DNA of 64,000 bases, from the NCBI GenBank assembly GCA_024398785.1, contig JAKSIO010000002.1:62001-126000 (forward strand), read 5' to 3'. Positions 23,348 through 32,821 of this stretch are shown piece by piece. The notes beneath the pieces were generated by a model that was not told where the DNA came from, ran no database searches, and was given only the letters and a program-made list of their open reading frames with translations. Numbering within the stretch: the stretch's first letter is position 1; each line of letters opens with the position of its first letter. Both the position numbers and the translations under genes were made by a program. Origin of the DNA: Bacteroidaceae bacterium (GTDB taxonomy: Bacteria; Bacteroidota; Bacteroidia; Bacteroidales; Bacteroidaceae).

Positions 23348-25186
23348 TTAAAAATTAGAAGCATCAATCGTACTTGGCATATTCCACGCTCCACGCGGTG
23401 ATAGAGAAAGCGAAGTGACGGCCACTCCATCAGGCATGCAGGAACGTTTGAACTGCTGCGTAAAGAAACGTTTGAAAAATTTATCAAGCCACTGTTTTAT
23501 TGTTTCAGAATCATATTCCGACTCAAATGCAATATTTGCAAGATATTCAATTTTGTTTTTGTCAAAACCGCTGTAAAGCAGATGATACAGGAAGAAATCA
23601 TGCAGTACATATGGTCCTATAAGATCCTGTGTCTTTTGTGTAATTTCACCATTCTGATCTGTAGGCAGCAGTTCCGGACTTACCGGAGTACTGATAACAT
23701 CTTCCAGACACTGGCGCAGTCCGTCCTGGGTAAAGTATGCACACAAGGCGGCACGCAGTATGTTCGGAATGACTGTCTTTGGCACAGAGCCGTTGACACC
23801 GTACATGGACATCTGGTCTCCGTTATATGTACACCAGCCAAGTGCAAGTTCGGACAAATCACCGGTACCAAGTACAAAAGCACCGCACTGGTTTGAAATA
23901 TCCATCAGAATCTGTGTGCGTTCACGGGCCTGAGCGTTCTCATAGACCACATTGTGATTGTTCTCGTCATGACCTATGGCCGCAAAATGTTCACGCACCG
24001 ATTCAGTTATATCAATCTGGCGTATGGAAACGCCAAGTAACTCCATCATAAGAGTAGCATTGCTGCGGGTACGGTCCGATGTTCCGAATCCCGGCATAGT
24101 AACGCCTATAATGCCGCTGCGGTCAAGCCCCATAATGTCGAACGCACGGGCCGCAACAAGAAGAGCCAGTGTTGAATCAAGTCCGCCGGACACTCCAAGA
24201 ACAACCTTTGTTGCTTTTATATGACGCATGCGGGCTGCAAGACCACCGGCCTGTATATCAAATGCTTCGACGGCATCGCCAAACAAAGTGGTAAACGGCG
24301 CAGCATCAACTATTCTCAAAAGATTGCCGGTAGTGTCAGAAGGCTCGGCCACGGTATCAAGCACCGTCATTGTGGCAGCGAGGGGTTTATTGCCATTTTC
24401 AACTGCAAATCTGTTATCAAGCAGTTCAATATCTATATCGTTAATCTGCAAAAGGGAATTTTCCATGTCGGCACCGCAGTCTTCACCAAGAACAACACCG
24501 TTTTCGGCAATAACAGCATGACCGGCATACAATGCATCGGTATCGCTTTCGCCGCAACCTGCTCCGGCATAGACACAAGCCATACCGTTTGCCTTGGAAA
24601 CATATTTGAGAGCATTGCACAACGCGCTGAAACTGCCCGCATATTCAGGAGCCGATGCCATACACAGCAATATCTGCGCACCATTCTCACGATAATCTCC
24701 CTGCAGAATATATTTGTTTCCGGGATTAGCCTCAGGACCACATACAACAGCAAATCCGGCATCTCCTATCTTGAAAAGCAGATTATTTCCAACTGTCACA
24801 TTTTTGCCAAGAAGAGACACCTTGCTCTGCGGCACTGCCGGACAATGAATTCCTATTACGGAACCTTTCCTGCAAACAGCCGCCACACTCTGAAAAGATG
24901 GGCCTACACGCAGCAGCATTCCAACCACAATGGTAATGTCAAGTGTCCTGGTTGAAACCAGCACGCTATTCAAAGCGTCCACAGACTGCTTTTCCAAAAG
25001 GGATGTGTTAAGCAGGTTTCCGCATGTGGAACCTGACAGACACAACTCAGGGAACACTACAAGATCTGCATTCTGTTCCTGAGCCTGGCGTACAAGTTCA
25101 ATCACGGCATCGGCACATAATGCGCCATTGCCTAAACTCACTGCAGGAACGGCACTTGCCACGCGAATAAAACCAAAATTTTCCAT
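23348..25186 (-). CDS. nadE: Glutamine-dependent NAD+ synthetase
   Basis: A 612-residue two-domain enzyme. Residues 1 to about 270 form the nitrilase-type glutaminase: the catalytic Glu lies in VVFPELCLSGSTCGNLL and the nucleophilic Cys in FAVVCGPEANPG. Residues from about 310 form the synthetase with the pyrophosphatase P-loop GVSGGLDSTLALLVA, then MPGFGTSDRTRSNA, FVLGTGDLSELALGWCTYNG and MSMYGVNGSVPKT, all NadE signatures. It converts deamido-NAD+ to NAD+ using glutamine and ATP. The MFS gene ends 1 bp upstream, and glutamine synthetase follows, consistent with one operon read from the promoter near 26456. Confidence 0.93.
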   Translation of the reverse strand: MENFGFIRVASAVPAVSLGNGALCADAVIELVRQAQEQNADLVVFPELCLSGSTCGNLLNTSLLEKQSVDALNSVLVSTRTLDITIVVGMLLRVGPSFQSVAAVCRKGSVIGIHCPAVPQSKVSLLGKNVTVGNNLLFKIGDAGFAVVCGPEANPGNKYILQGDYRENGAQILLCMASAPEYAGSFSALCNALKYVSKANGMACVYAGAGCGESDTDALYAGHAVIAENGVVLGEDCGADMENSLLQINDIDIELLDNRFAVENGNKPLAATMTVLDTVAEPSDTTGNLLRIVDAAPFTTLFGDAVEAFDIQAGGLAARMRHIKATKVVLGVSGGLDSTLALLVAARAFDIMGLDRSGIIGVTMPGFGTSDRTRSNATLMMELLGVSIRQIDITESVREHFAAIGHDENNHNVVYENAQARERTQILMDISNQCGAFVLGTGDLSELALGWCTYNGDQMSMYGVNGSVPKTVIPNILRAALCAYFTQDGLRQCLEDVISTPVSPELLPTDQNGEITQKTQDLIGPYVLHDFFLYHLLYSGFDKNKIEYLANIAFESEYDSETIKQWLDKFFKRFFTQQFKRSCMPDGVAVTSLSLSPRGAWNMPSTIDASNF

Positions 25187-25187
25187 A

Positions 25188-26417
25188 TTATTCCAGTTTA
25201 TGTTCGTTGTAATGAGGTGTTACAATAATGATAAAATATACAAGCGCAATGATTGCAAGTATAAAGCCCACAGCATAGCACAATGGGAAATATATCTGTG
25301 ACAGAGCTCCGCCGGTCAGCATGCCGAGTCCGATGCCAAGATCCCATCCTGTAAGGTATGTGGCATTTGCGGTAGCACGGCGTGTATGCGGAGCCATATT
25401 TATAAACAGTGTATTGAAAGCAGGAAACAGCGTTCCAAAGCCATATCCCATTACAAAAGCCGATGTAAAATATGTTATCTGGCCTGCCATGTAGTTCCAC
25501 TCGAACATGGTCTGCAACAGCACCTCACCCAATATACCTACCAATGCAAAGCAGATTCCGTTTCTGATAACCTGTGTTTCTTTACCCATGTCAACCAGTT
25601 TGCCTGAACGCAACCTTGACAAGATCAGACCCACAGCCTGAATAGTAAAAAACAGTCCGGCACCATGTTGCAAGCCCAGCTTGTCAGCGAACAATGCAAT
25701 ATAAGACGATGTCATACCATACGGTATTGCCAGAAGCACGAATGCACCGGCTGCCGGCAGTCCCTCTTTCAGAATAAAGCGGTCAAGAGACAAAGGCGAA
25801 TTGGCTTTTTCCGGTTTAGCCTTCTTTTTTGTCTTGATGAATGTGGCAATTATCAATCCGGCAGCACTGCATATGAGAGATGTAGTAAACAATGCCTTAT
25901 AATTACCCTGGGATATGATAAACAGTCCTATCATAGGACCGAACGCCATTGCAAGATTATTGCCAACACCGTAATATCCAAGGCCCTCACCTCTTCTTGA
26001 AGACGGCATAACATCTATCACAAGAGTGTTGGCGGTAGTATTCAGTGCTCCGAAAGTAAAACCGTGGAATATACGCAGAAGAATAAAAATCCATAAAACG
26101 GAAGGAATAATCCTGTAGCCTGCAAAAGCAAGAACAAACAGCGCATAAGAAATAATATACACCGTTTTTCTTGGGAAAGTATCTGCCACAAATCCGGCAA
26201 ACGGTCTTACACAAAGAACAGCCACAACATAGCATGAAAGAACTACACCTATTTTTGACTGCTCAATGCAGAATTCATCGGCCAGATAGAACGGTAACGT
26301 GGGAACAAGCAGATAGAAAGAAAAAGCTATCATGATACTTGCAACACATGCAAGAATGTAACTGGGGGTCCAAAGTTTATCTTTGGGAGCGGCAACCGTA
26401 GAAGATACATTTTTCAT
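25188..26417 (-). CDS. Major facilitator superfamily transporter
   Basis: A 409-residue membrane protein with 12 predicted helices. The loop between helices 2 and 3 (GFVADTFPRKTVYIISY) and the matching one in the second half (GKLVDMGKETQV) fit the MFS A-motif pattern. The cytoplasmic centre loop (KTKKKAKPEKANS) separates the two halves. Similar proteins are usually annotated as drug or sugar efflux carriers; no substrate can be assigned. As first gene of the unit with nadE and glutamine synthetase it might carry a nicotinate or nitrogen compound, but that is only suggested by position. Confidence 0.85.
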   Translation of the reverse strand: MKNVSSTVAAPKDKLWTPSYILACVASIMIAFSFYLLVPTLPFYLADEFCIEQSKIGVVLSCYVVAVLCVRPFAGFVADTFPRKTVYIISYALFVLAFAGYRIIPSVLWIFILLRIFHGFTFGALNTTANTLVIDVMPSSRRGEGLGYYGVGNNLAMAFGPMIGLFIISQGNYKALFTTSLICSAAGLIIATFIKTKKKAKPEKANSPLSLDRFILKEGLPAAGAFVLLAIPYGMTSSYIALFADKLGLQHGAGLFFTIQAVGLILSRLRSGKLVDMGKETQVIRNGICFALVGILGEVLLQTMFEWNYMAGQITYFTSAFVMGYGFGTLFPAFNTLFINMAPHTRRATANATYLTGWDLGIGLGMLTGGALSQIYFPLCYAVGFILAIIALVYFIIIVTPHYNEHKLE

Positions 26418-26455
26418 AGGCTACACCTTATTTATAAATTGTAAAAATCACTTTG

Positions 26456-26463
26456 CAAAGTTA
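26456..26463 (-). promoter_or_regulatory. -7 box of the MFS-nadE-glnN unit
   Basis: Minus-strand TAACTTTG (26463-26456), an exact TAnnTTTG match, 39 bp from the MFS ATG, in the 118-bp divergent gap shared with galM. No clear -33 element at normal distance. Confidence 0.4.
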
Positions 26464-26476
26464 CATAAAAAAAAGC

Positions 26477-26507
26477 TTGCATTTTCACTCTGCTTTCACT
26501 ATCTTTG
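26477..26507 (+). promoter_or_regulatory. Promoter of galM-galK
   Basis: TTG at 26477-26479 and TATCTTTG at 26500-26507 with a 20-bp gap, a textbook Bacteroidetes -33/-7 pair. The start codon of galM is 28 bp after the -7 box, giving a leader of about 22 nt. Confidence 0.65.
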
Positions 26508-26535
26508 CACTATATACAATTTTTTTCAAAAAAAA

Positions 26536-27612
26536 ATGGAACAGACAAATTTGGCAGGCTTGAAAAGAGAAGACTTTCAGGCCACAATACAGGGAAAGAA
26601 AACAGATCTCTATATTTTGCGTAATGCAAAAGGTTCAGAGCTGGCAGTAACAAACTATGCAGGTGCAATCTGCGCTCTTATGGTTCCGGATAAAAACGGA
26701 AAAATGGCAAGCGTCATCATGGGTCATGATTCACTGGAGCATGTAATGAACAGTTCAGAAGCATTTTTGAGCGTTCTCATCGGCCGTTACGGCAACCGTA
26801 TCAAAAGAAGCAAGTTCACTCTGGACGGCAAAGAATACACTTTGGCTGTCAATGATGGAGCAAACCACCTTCACGGAGGCCCTACCGGTTTCCACAAGCG
26901 TGTATGGGATGCTGAACAGATTGACAAACAGACTCTTAAGCTGCACTATCTGTCTGCAGACGGAGAGGAAGGTTTCCCAGGCAATCTTGACGTGAATGTT
27001 ACATACAGTCTTACAGACAACAACGAATTTGTAATTGAATACCGTGCAACAACAGACGCCCGCACAATATTCAACCCTACACATCACGCATTCTTCAACC
27101 TGACCGGTATGGCAAACCCAACTCCGTCAGTTCTTGACTATCAGTTGACAGTTAATGCAGACCACTATATTCCAATCGATGCCGAGTCTATTCCTCTTGG
27201 CTCTATCGATGCCGTAGAAGGTACTGCATTTGATTTCCGTACAGCACACCGCATTGGTGACCGCATTGACAGTTGCCAGCAGACTACAAACGGTAGCGGT
27301 TATGACCACTGCTGGGTTCTGAACAAACGTGAATCAGGTGAGCTTACATTTGCATTACGTTGCAGCGATCCTGTATCAGGCCGCGTTCTTGAGTGCTACA
27401 CAACAGAACCGGGTATGCAGGTATACACAGGTAACTTCTGCAATGGCGTTGTCTGCGCTCATGGTACTACACTTCCAAAACGCTGCGCCATCTGCTTTGA
27501 ATCAGAGCGTTTCCCTGACTCACCTAACAGACATTATTTCCCAACAGCAACTCTTGAGCCGGGGCAGACATACTCACAGACAACGGTTTACAAATTCAGC
27601 GTTGAGAAATAA
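26536..27612 (+). CDS. galM: Aldose 1-epimerase (cytosolic)
   Basis: A 358-residue mutarotase that interconverts alpha and beta anomers of galactose or related aldoses. Visible family motifs are GRYGNRIKRSKFTLDGKEY, NHLHGGPTGFHKRVWDAE with an active-site His, NPTHHAFFNLTG with the second His, SGYDHCWVLN, and TTEPGMQVYTGNF with the region before the catalytic Glu. There is no signal peptide. The ATG at 26536 is used because the frame upstream overlaps the promoter. galK follows after 16 bp. A secreted paralogue lies at 28891-30054. Confidence 0.92.
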   Translation: MEQTNLAGLKREDFQATIQGKKTDLYILRNAKGSELAVTNYAGAICALMVPDKNGKMASVIMGHDSLEHVMNSSEAFLSVLIGRYGNRIKRSKFTLDGKEYTLAVNDGANHLHGGPTGFHKRVWDAEQIDKQTLKLHYLSADGEEGFPGNLDVNVTYSLTDNNEFVIEYRATTDARTIFNPTHHAFFNLTGMANPTPSVLDYQLTVNADHYIPIDAESIPLGSIDAVEGTAFDFRTAHRIGDRIDSCQQTTNGSGYDHCWVLNKRESGELTFALRCSDPVSGRVLECYTTEPGMQVYTGNFCNGVVCAHGTTLPKRCAICFESERFPDSPNRHYFPTATLEPGQTYSQTTVYKFSVEK

Positions 27613-27628
27613 CTCCGCCGCATAACTT

Positions 27629-28792
27629 ATGGATATTCAGAAAATAAAGGCATCCTTCCAAAGTCATTTTGGCAAGGATGCCTATCCTTATATATTTTTT
27701 TCTCCCGGGCGCATCAACCTGATAGGCGAACACACAGACTACAATCTGGGATATGTTTGCCCTGCAGCAATTGATAAAGGTATATATGTTGCTATAAGCC
27801 CTAACGGAACAGACACGGTCAATCTTTTTGCCATGGACCAGAAAGATGAACCTGCTGTATATTCATTTGACATCCGTTCCGGCCAATTGCCGGCACTGCG
27901 TTGGGCAAAGTATATATACGGTGCCACAATGGAAACCGTAGGGAACGGCGTAAATGTAAAGGGATATGACGCACTTATAACCGGAGATTTACCCGACGGC
28001 GCCGGACTGTCTTCAAGTGCCGCGCTTGTATGTGCATTCCTCTTTGCGCTGGATTCATTGTTCGGTACAGGCAACACCGACCGTTTTACACTTGCCCGCA
28101 TGGGACAGGCTGTAGAGCACAAATATCTTGGTCTCAAGTGCGGAATAATGGATCAGTTTGCATCTCTTCACGGAAAGAAAGACAATCTGATTCTTCTTGA
28201 CTGCCGCAGTCTTGAATACGATTACATTCCTATCAACACTAAAGGCTTCCGTCTTGTCATGCTCAACACATGCGTCAAGCACGCGTTGGGTACAGAATAC
28301 AACGAACGCCGCCAAAGCTGCGAAAACGGAGTGGCTGCACTGAAAAAGGTTTATCCTGCAATTGAATCATTGCGCGATGCCACCGTTGAACAGATTGATT
28401 CTGTCAAAGATTCACTCTCAGAAACAGACTACAGGCGTTCAAAATATGTTATTCAGGAAGACAACCGCGTGCTTGAAACACGTTCAGCTCTGAATGAAGG
28501 GAACATGCAGCAGCTTGGAGATATTCTCTATGCCGGACACGACGGAGAAAGCAAGTGGTTTGAAATAAGTTGCGCCGAGTCGGATTTCCTTGTGCAGATT
28601 GCAAAGGAATGCGGTGTTACCGGAGCACGTCAGATGGGCGGAGGATTTGGAGGTTGCGTAATCAACTTGGTAAAAGAAGAACTATACGACAACTTCATAA
28701 AAACAGCCCAGAAACTTTTTGCAGACAGATTCGGACACCAGATACTGGTTTATCCAATATCCGTTGGCCAAGGAACCTGTCGGTTGGCATAA
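27629..28792 (+). CDS. galK: Galactokinase
   Basis: A 387-residue GHMP kinase. The galactokinase signature FFSPGRINLIGEHTDYNLGY (24-43) is near the N-terminus, the ATP loop is DLPDGAGLSSSAALVCAFLF, and motif 3 is GARQMGGGFGGCVINLV close to the C-terminus. It phosphorylates galactose at C1 in the Leloir pathway; galT and galE were not found in the window. It is the second gene of the galM-galK unit, and the next promoter (28805-28837) lies just beyond. Confidence 0.95.
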   Translation: MDIQKIKASFQSHFGKDAYPYIFFSPGRINLIGEHTDYNLGYVCPAAIDKGIYVAISPNGTDTVNLFAMDQKDEPAVYSFDIRSGQLPALRWAKYIYGATMETVGNGVNVKGYDALITGDLPDGAGLSSSAALVCAFLFALDSLFGTGNTDRFTLARMGQAVEHKYLGLKCGIMDQFASLHGKKDNLILLDCRSLEYDYIPINTKGFRLVMLNTCVKHALGTEYNERRQSCENGVAALKKVYPAIESLRDATVEQIDSVKDSLSETDYRRSKYVIQEDNRVLETRSALNEGNMQQLGDILYAGHDGESKWFEISCAESDFLVQIAKECGVTGARQMGGGFGGCVINLVKEELYDNFIKTAQKLFADRFGHQILVYPISVGQGTCRLA

Positions 28793-28804
28793 TATTCAAG
28801 TTTT

Positions 28805-28837
28805 TTTGCATATATATAAATCATTTTATTAAATTTG
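28805..28837 (+). promoter_or_regulatory. Promoter of the arabinose-type operon
   Basis: TTTG at 28805-28808 and TAAATTTG at 28830-28837 with a 21-bp gap, followed by a leader of about 47 nt to the ATG at 28891. An operator for a sugar-responsive regulator could not be recognised. Confidence 0.6.
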
Positions 28838-28890
28838 CAAGTCTGCCTGGCATTCATCAGGATTTGATTAACTTAATTTATTAAAATAAT

Positions 28891-30054
28891 ATGAACTCTA
28901 CCAAAATTTTCGCAAAAGGATTGCTGTTCGCTGCAATCGCAGTTGCATTTGGTTCATGCTGTGGTTCAAATGACGGAAGTCTGAAACAGGAAGATTTCCA
29001 GACCACATTCTTAGGACAAGAAACTAATCTCTTCACTCTTACCAACAAGTACGGTATGGAGGTTAAAGTAACTAACTTTGGTGCACGTATCGTTGCCATC
29101 CTTGTTCCGGACAAAAACGGAAACATGGTTGACTGCGTTATCGGTTTCAAAAACATCAAGGACTACACTACACAACCAAGCGACTTTGGTTCTTCAGTAG
29201 GTCGTTATGCAAATCGTATCAATCAGGGTAAGATTACTATTGACGGTACAGAATACCAGTTACCTCAGAACAATTTCGGTCACTGCCTTCATGGCGGTTG
29301 CCAGCTTGAACCATTCCCACAAGGATGGCAGAACCTGGTTTACACAGTTAAGGAGATGACAGAAAACAGCATTACAATGGAACTCAATTCTCCGGACGGT
29401 GAAGCCGGTTTCCCAGGCAATGTTGTTGCAACTGTAAAATATACTCTTTACAATAACGATGCTCTTGACATCCGCTGGACTGCTACAACAGACAAGAAGA
29501 CATTTGTCAACATGACAAACCACAGTTACTTCAACCTGAATCCGGATCACTCAATGCCTATCACAAACCATATACTTACACTTAACGCAAGTAATTTCAC
29601 ACCTTGTGATGACACATACATGACAACCGGAGAAATTCTTCCTGTTGCAGGTACTCCTATGGACTTCACAAAACCAAAGGCTATTGGACAGGACATTGAA
29701 AAACGTGAATATGCCCAGCTTGAATATGGTAACGGTTATGACCACAACTGGGTTCTTGACACCAAAGGCGACGACACAGAATGTGCAGCCAAGCTTTACA
29801 GCCCGGTTTCAGGAATTTATGTTGAGGTTTACACCAATGAACCGGGTATCCAGTTCTATTCAGGTAACTTCCTTGACGGCTCAGGCCGCGGCAAACAGGG
29901 ACAGAAGATGAAACAGCGTACAGGTTGCTGTCTTGAGACACAGAAATTCCCGGACACACCTAACAAATCAGACCTGCCTGGTTGGCCAAGCGCTCTTCTT
30001 AGTCCGGGCGAAGTTTACTACAGCCACTGTATTTACCAGTTCGGTGTAGAATGA
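28891..30054 (+). CDS. Aldose 1-epimerase lipoprotein (AraM-like)
   Basis: A 387-residue mutarotase with a lipoprotein signal peptide: GLLFAAIAVAFGSCCGSN, with the lipobox Cys at residue 23 or 24. Core motifs are GRYANRINQGKITIDGTEYQ, NNFGHCLHGGCQ with the active-site His, MTNHSYFNLN, GNGYDHNWVLD and TNEPGIQFYSGNFLDGSG. It is paralogous to the cytosolic galM at 26536-27612, whose motifs it shares. Being exported, it would act on sugars in the periplasm or at the surface before the symporter encoded 27 bp downstream imports them. In Bacteroides arabinose operons a similar gene precedes a sodium-sugar symporter, so arabinose is the likely substrate; galactose cannot be excluded. Confidence 0.88.
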   Translation: MNSTKIFAKGLLFAAIAVAFGSCCGSNDGSLKQEDFQTTFLGQETNLFTLTNKYGMEVKVTNFGARIVAILVPDKNGNMVDCVIGFKNIKDYTTQPSDFGSSVGRYANRINQGKITIDGTEYQLPQNNFGHCLHGGCQLEPFPQGWQNLVYTVKEMTENSITMELNSPDGEAGFPGNVVATVKYTLYNNDALDIRWTATTDKKTFVNMTNHSYFNLNPDHSMPITNHILTLNASNFTPCDDTYMTTGEILPVAGTPMDFTKPKAIGQDIEKREYAQLEYGNGYDHNWVLDTKGDDTECAAKLYSPVSGIYVEVYTNEPGIQFYSGNFLDGSGRGKQGQKMKQRTGCCLETQKFPDTPNKSDLPGWPSALLSPGEVYYSHCIYQFGVE

Positions 30055-30081
30055 TTGAAAACAAATTAAAAAAATATATTA

Positions 30082-32031
30082 ATGGAATCTCTAACAATTA
30101 AAGAAATGTTGGCTGGCAACGGTTTCCGTCCGGTTGACTACGTAATTTTCTTTGTCTATCTGGCAATTCTGATTTTCCTGGGTTTCTTTGTTTCACGCAA
30201 GAAAGACGGTCAGGAAAAGAGTTCAAACGATTATTTTTTGGCCGGTAACACTCTTACATGGTGGGCTGTAGGTGCTTCTCTTATAGCAGCAAACATCTCT
30301 GCAGAGCAGTTTATTGGTATGAGCGGTAGCGCATACGCATCAGGTATTGCCATTGCAGCATACGAGCTTATGGCCGCACTCACACTGGTTGTTGTAGGCA
30401 AGTTCATTCTGCCTGTAATGATCAAGAACAAGGTATATACCATACCGCAGTTCCTTACATCACGTTATAACAAAGGTGTAGGTCTTGCTTTCTCAATATT
30501 CTGGCTGTTCCTTTATGTATTCATCAACCTGACATCTGTTGCATGGTTGGGAGCTCTTGCCATTGAGCAGATTCTTGGTCTGAAGGGTGCAGTCATCATG
30601 ATTGGCAGCATGTCAATTTCAGTACGCCTTCTCATAATCATCTTCCTGTATCTTATTGCCGGTGTATATTCAATCTACGGCGGTCTTGCATCTGTTGCAT
30701 GGACAGACGTTATGCAGGTTGTATTCCTTGTAGGTGGTGGTCTTATCACAGCTTATGCTGCGCTTAAGGTTCTTGCACCTCATCTTGGAGCAGACGGTGC
30801 AATAGGCGCCCTTGGTCAGGTTATGGACCGTCTGGCAGAAATTCCTGGAGACAAGCACTTCAATCTTGTTGTAGAGCGTCAGCCTGAATTGTTCAGCAAC
30901 ATTACAGAAGACCCGTATTTCACTCTTCCGGGTATTGTTCTTATTGTCGGTGCCTTGTGGCTTACTAACCTTGGTTACTGGGGCTTCAACCAGTACATCA
31001 TTCAAAAGGGTCTTGCAGCAAAGAACATTGACGAGGCTAAGAAAGGTCTTGTATTTGCAGGTTTCCTTAAAATTCTTATCCCGTTCATAGTATGTATTCC
31101 TGGCGTTTGCGCCTACCTGATTTGGAATGACAAATCTCTTGCCGATGCAATAGGTCTTGCACCAGGCAGCAACATTGCCATTTCCGATGATGCATATCCT
31201 TTCCTTATCCGCAACTTTACTCCGGTAGTTGTAAAGGGTCTTTCATTTGCAGCTCTGACAGCCGCTGTAATTTCTTCACTGGCTTCAATGTTCAACTCAA
31301 CATCTACAATCTTCACAATGGATATTTACCACACATTCATTGATAAGAATGCAAATGACAGGAAGCTTGTGACTGTTGGCCGTATCACAGCTATTGCAGC
31401 TCTGATTATTGCTCTTGTTGCAGTATATCCTATCATGGGTGGTGCCGACCAGGCATTCCAGATTATTCAGGAATATTCAGGATTTGTATATCCGGGTATT
31501 GTTGTCATCTTCAGCCTTGGTCTGTTGTGGAAACGTTCAAGCGGAACCGCAGCCATCTATACCGCAATAGGTACATTCTTCTTCTCAATCCTGTTCAAGC
31601 TGATTATGCCTGAGACCCCGTTCCTTCTCCGTATGGGTTATGTATTCATGGTTCTTGTTGTAATGTTCATTACTATCTCACTCAAGAGCAAGAATACAGT
31701 AGAGGCAGAAGAACTTACAGAAGACACTATCAAGACTCAGCTGTTCTGGAGCAAGGTTATGTTCATAGCAGCAGCCGTAGTATTTGCAACAGGTCTTATC
31801 TGCGTTGTTGCATGCGAGAAATGCCGCAACCTTGGATTTGAGGGTATGTTCTTCCTTGCAGCTGCATTTGCAGTTCTTGGTCTGTACCTGACATCGAACG
31901 CAAAAGACAAAGTCAAAGATCCTAAAGCAATTACAATTGATCTTTCATTGTTCCGCACAAACCGCCAGTTCAACATAGGCGCATGCGGTATCATTGTTCT
32001 GCTTGCAATACTTTACATTGCCCTTTGGTAA
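30082..32031 (+). CDS. Sodium/solute symporter (SSS family) for a sugar, probably arabinose
   Basis: A 649-residue membrane protein with about 14 hydrophobic helices, in line with SGLT-type carriers. Characteristic stretches are SSNDYFLAGNTLTWWAVGAS and ANISAEQFIGMSGSAYASG in the first helices, and ALTAAVISSLASMFNSTSTI for the sodium-site helix. TNLGYWGFNQYIIQKGLAAK is a family landmark. It is encoded between the exported mutarotase and araD-araB, so uptake of L-arabinose with sodium is the simplest reading. Bacteroides thetaiotaomicron has such a carrier in its arabinose operon. Confidence 0.88.
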   Translation: MESLTIKEMLAGNGFRPVDYVIFFVYLAILIFLGFFVSRKKDGQEKSSNDYFLAGNTLTWWAVGASLIAANISAEQFIGMSGSAYASGIAIAAYELMAALTLVVVGKFILPVMIKNKVYTIPQFLTSRYNKGVGLAFSIFWLFLYVFINLTSVAWLGALAIEQILGLKGAVIMIGSMSISVRLLIIIFLYLIAGVYSIYGGLASVAWTDVMQVVFLVGGGLITAYAALKVLAPHLGADGAIGALGQVMDRLAEIPGDKHFNLVVERQPELFSNITEDPYFTLPGIVLIVGALWLTNLGYWGFNQYIIQKGLAAKNIDEAKKGLVFAGFLKILIPFIVCIPGVCAYLIWNDKSLADAIGLAPGSNIAISDDAYPFLIRNFTPVVVKGLSFAALTAAVISSLASMFNSTSTIFTMDIYHTFIDKNANDRKLVTVGRITAIAALIIALVAVYPIMGGADQAFQIIQEYSGFVYPGIVVIFSLGLLWKRSSGTAAIYTAIGTFFFSILFKLIMPETPFLLRMGYVFMVLVVMFITISLKSKNTVEAEELTEDTIKTQLFWSKVMFIAAAVVFATGLICVVACEKCRNLGFEGMFFLAAAFAVLGLYLTSNAKDKVKDPKAITIDLSLFRTNRQFNIGACGIIVLLAILYIALW

Positions 32032-32102
32032 TCAGTTTAATAACAAAGAAAGCATCTGCCATCAAAAGACAGATGTTTTCTTTGCATATATACATATAGA
32101 AA

Positions 32103-32801
32103 ATGTTAGAAGAACTTAAAGAAAAAGTATTCCGTGCAAACCTTGATCTGGTAAAACACGGTCTTGTAATATTCACTTGGGGAAATGTTTCCGCAATTGA
32201 CCGCGCAAGCGGATTGGTGGTAATCAAGCCCAGCGGCGTGAGTTACGAAACCATGAAAGCAAGCGATATGGTTGTTGTTGACCTTGACGGTAAAGTTGTA
32301 GAAGGCGACCTGAATCCTTCAAGCGATACCCCGACACACCTTGTACTGTATAAGGCATTCCCAGAAATAGGCGGAGTTGTACATACACATTCAACATACG
32401 CTACAGCATGGGCTCAGGCCGGACGTGACATTCCGAACATTGGAACAACACACGCCGATTATTTCCATCAGGCTATTCCTTGCACTGCCGACATGACAGA
32501 GCAGGAAGTCAAAGGCCAGTATGAACTTGAGACCGGCAACGTAATTGTAAAGCGTTTCCAGGGTATGAATCCTGTACATACACCGGGTGTTCTTGTAAAG
32601 AATCACGGTCCGTTCTCATGGGGAAAAGATGCTGCCGATGCCGTTCACAATGCAGTTGTTATGGAACAGGTTGCCAAGATGGCATATATTGCATACGGTG
32701 TTAACCCAGGGCTTACAATGAATCCTCTGCTGATTGAAAAGCATTTCAACCGCAAGCATGGTCCTAATGCATATTACGGACAAGGCAAAAAGAAAAATTA
32801 A
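32103..32801 (+). CDS. araD: L-ribulose-5-phosphate 4-epimerase
   Basis: A 232-residue class II aldolase-family enzyme that converts L-ribulose 5-phosphate to D-xylulose 5-phosphate. The N-terminal [21 protein letters not shown] holds the phosphate-binding region, [19 protein letters not shown] carries two zinc-binding His residues, and [13 protein letters not shown] the third. AraD rather than fuculose-phosphate aldolase is favoured by length, by THADYFHQ and by the following ribulokinase gene (20 bp downstream). No arabinose isomerase gene is present next to it. Confidence 0.93.
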   Translation: MLEELKEKVFRANLDLVKHGLVIFTWGNVSAIDRASGLVVIKPSGVSYETMKASDMVVVDLDGKVVEGDLNPSSDTPTHLVLYKAFPEIGGVVHTHSTYATAWAQAGRDIPNIGTTHADYFHQAIPCTADMTEQEVKGQYELETGNVIVKRFQGMNPVHTPGVLVKNHGPFSWGKDAADAVHNAVVMEQVAKMAYIAYGVNPGLTMNPLLIEKHFNRKHGPNAYYGQGKKKN

Positions 32802-32821
32802 CCAAAACTCCTTAGAAAATC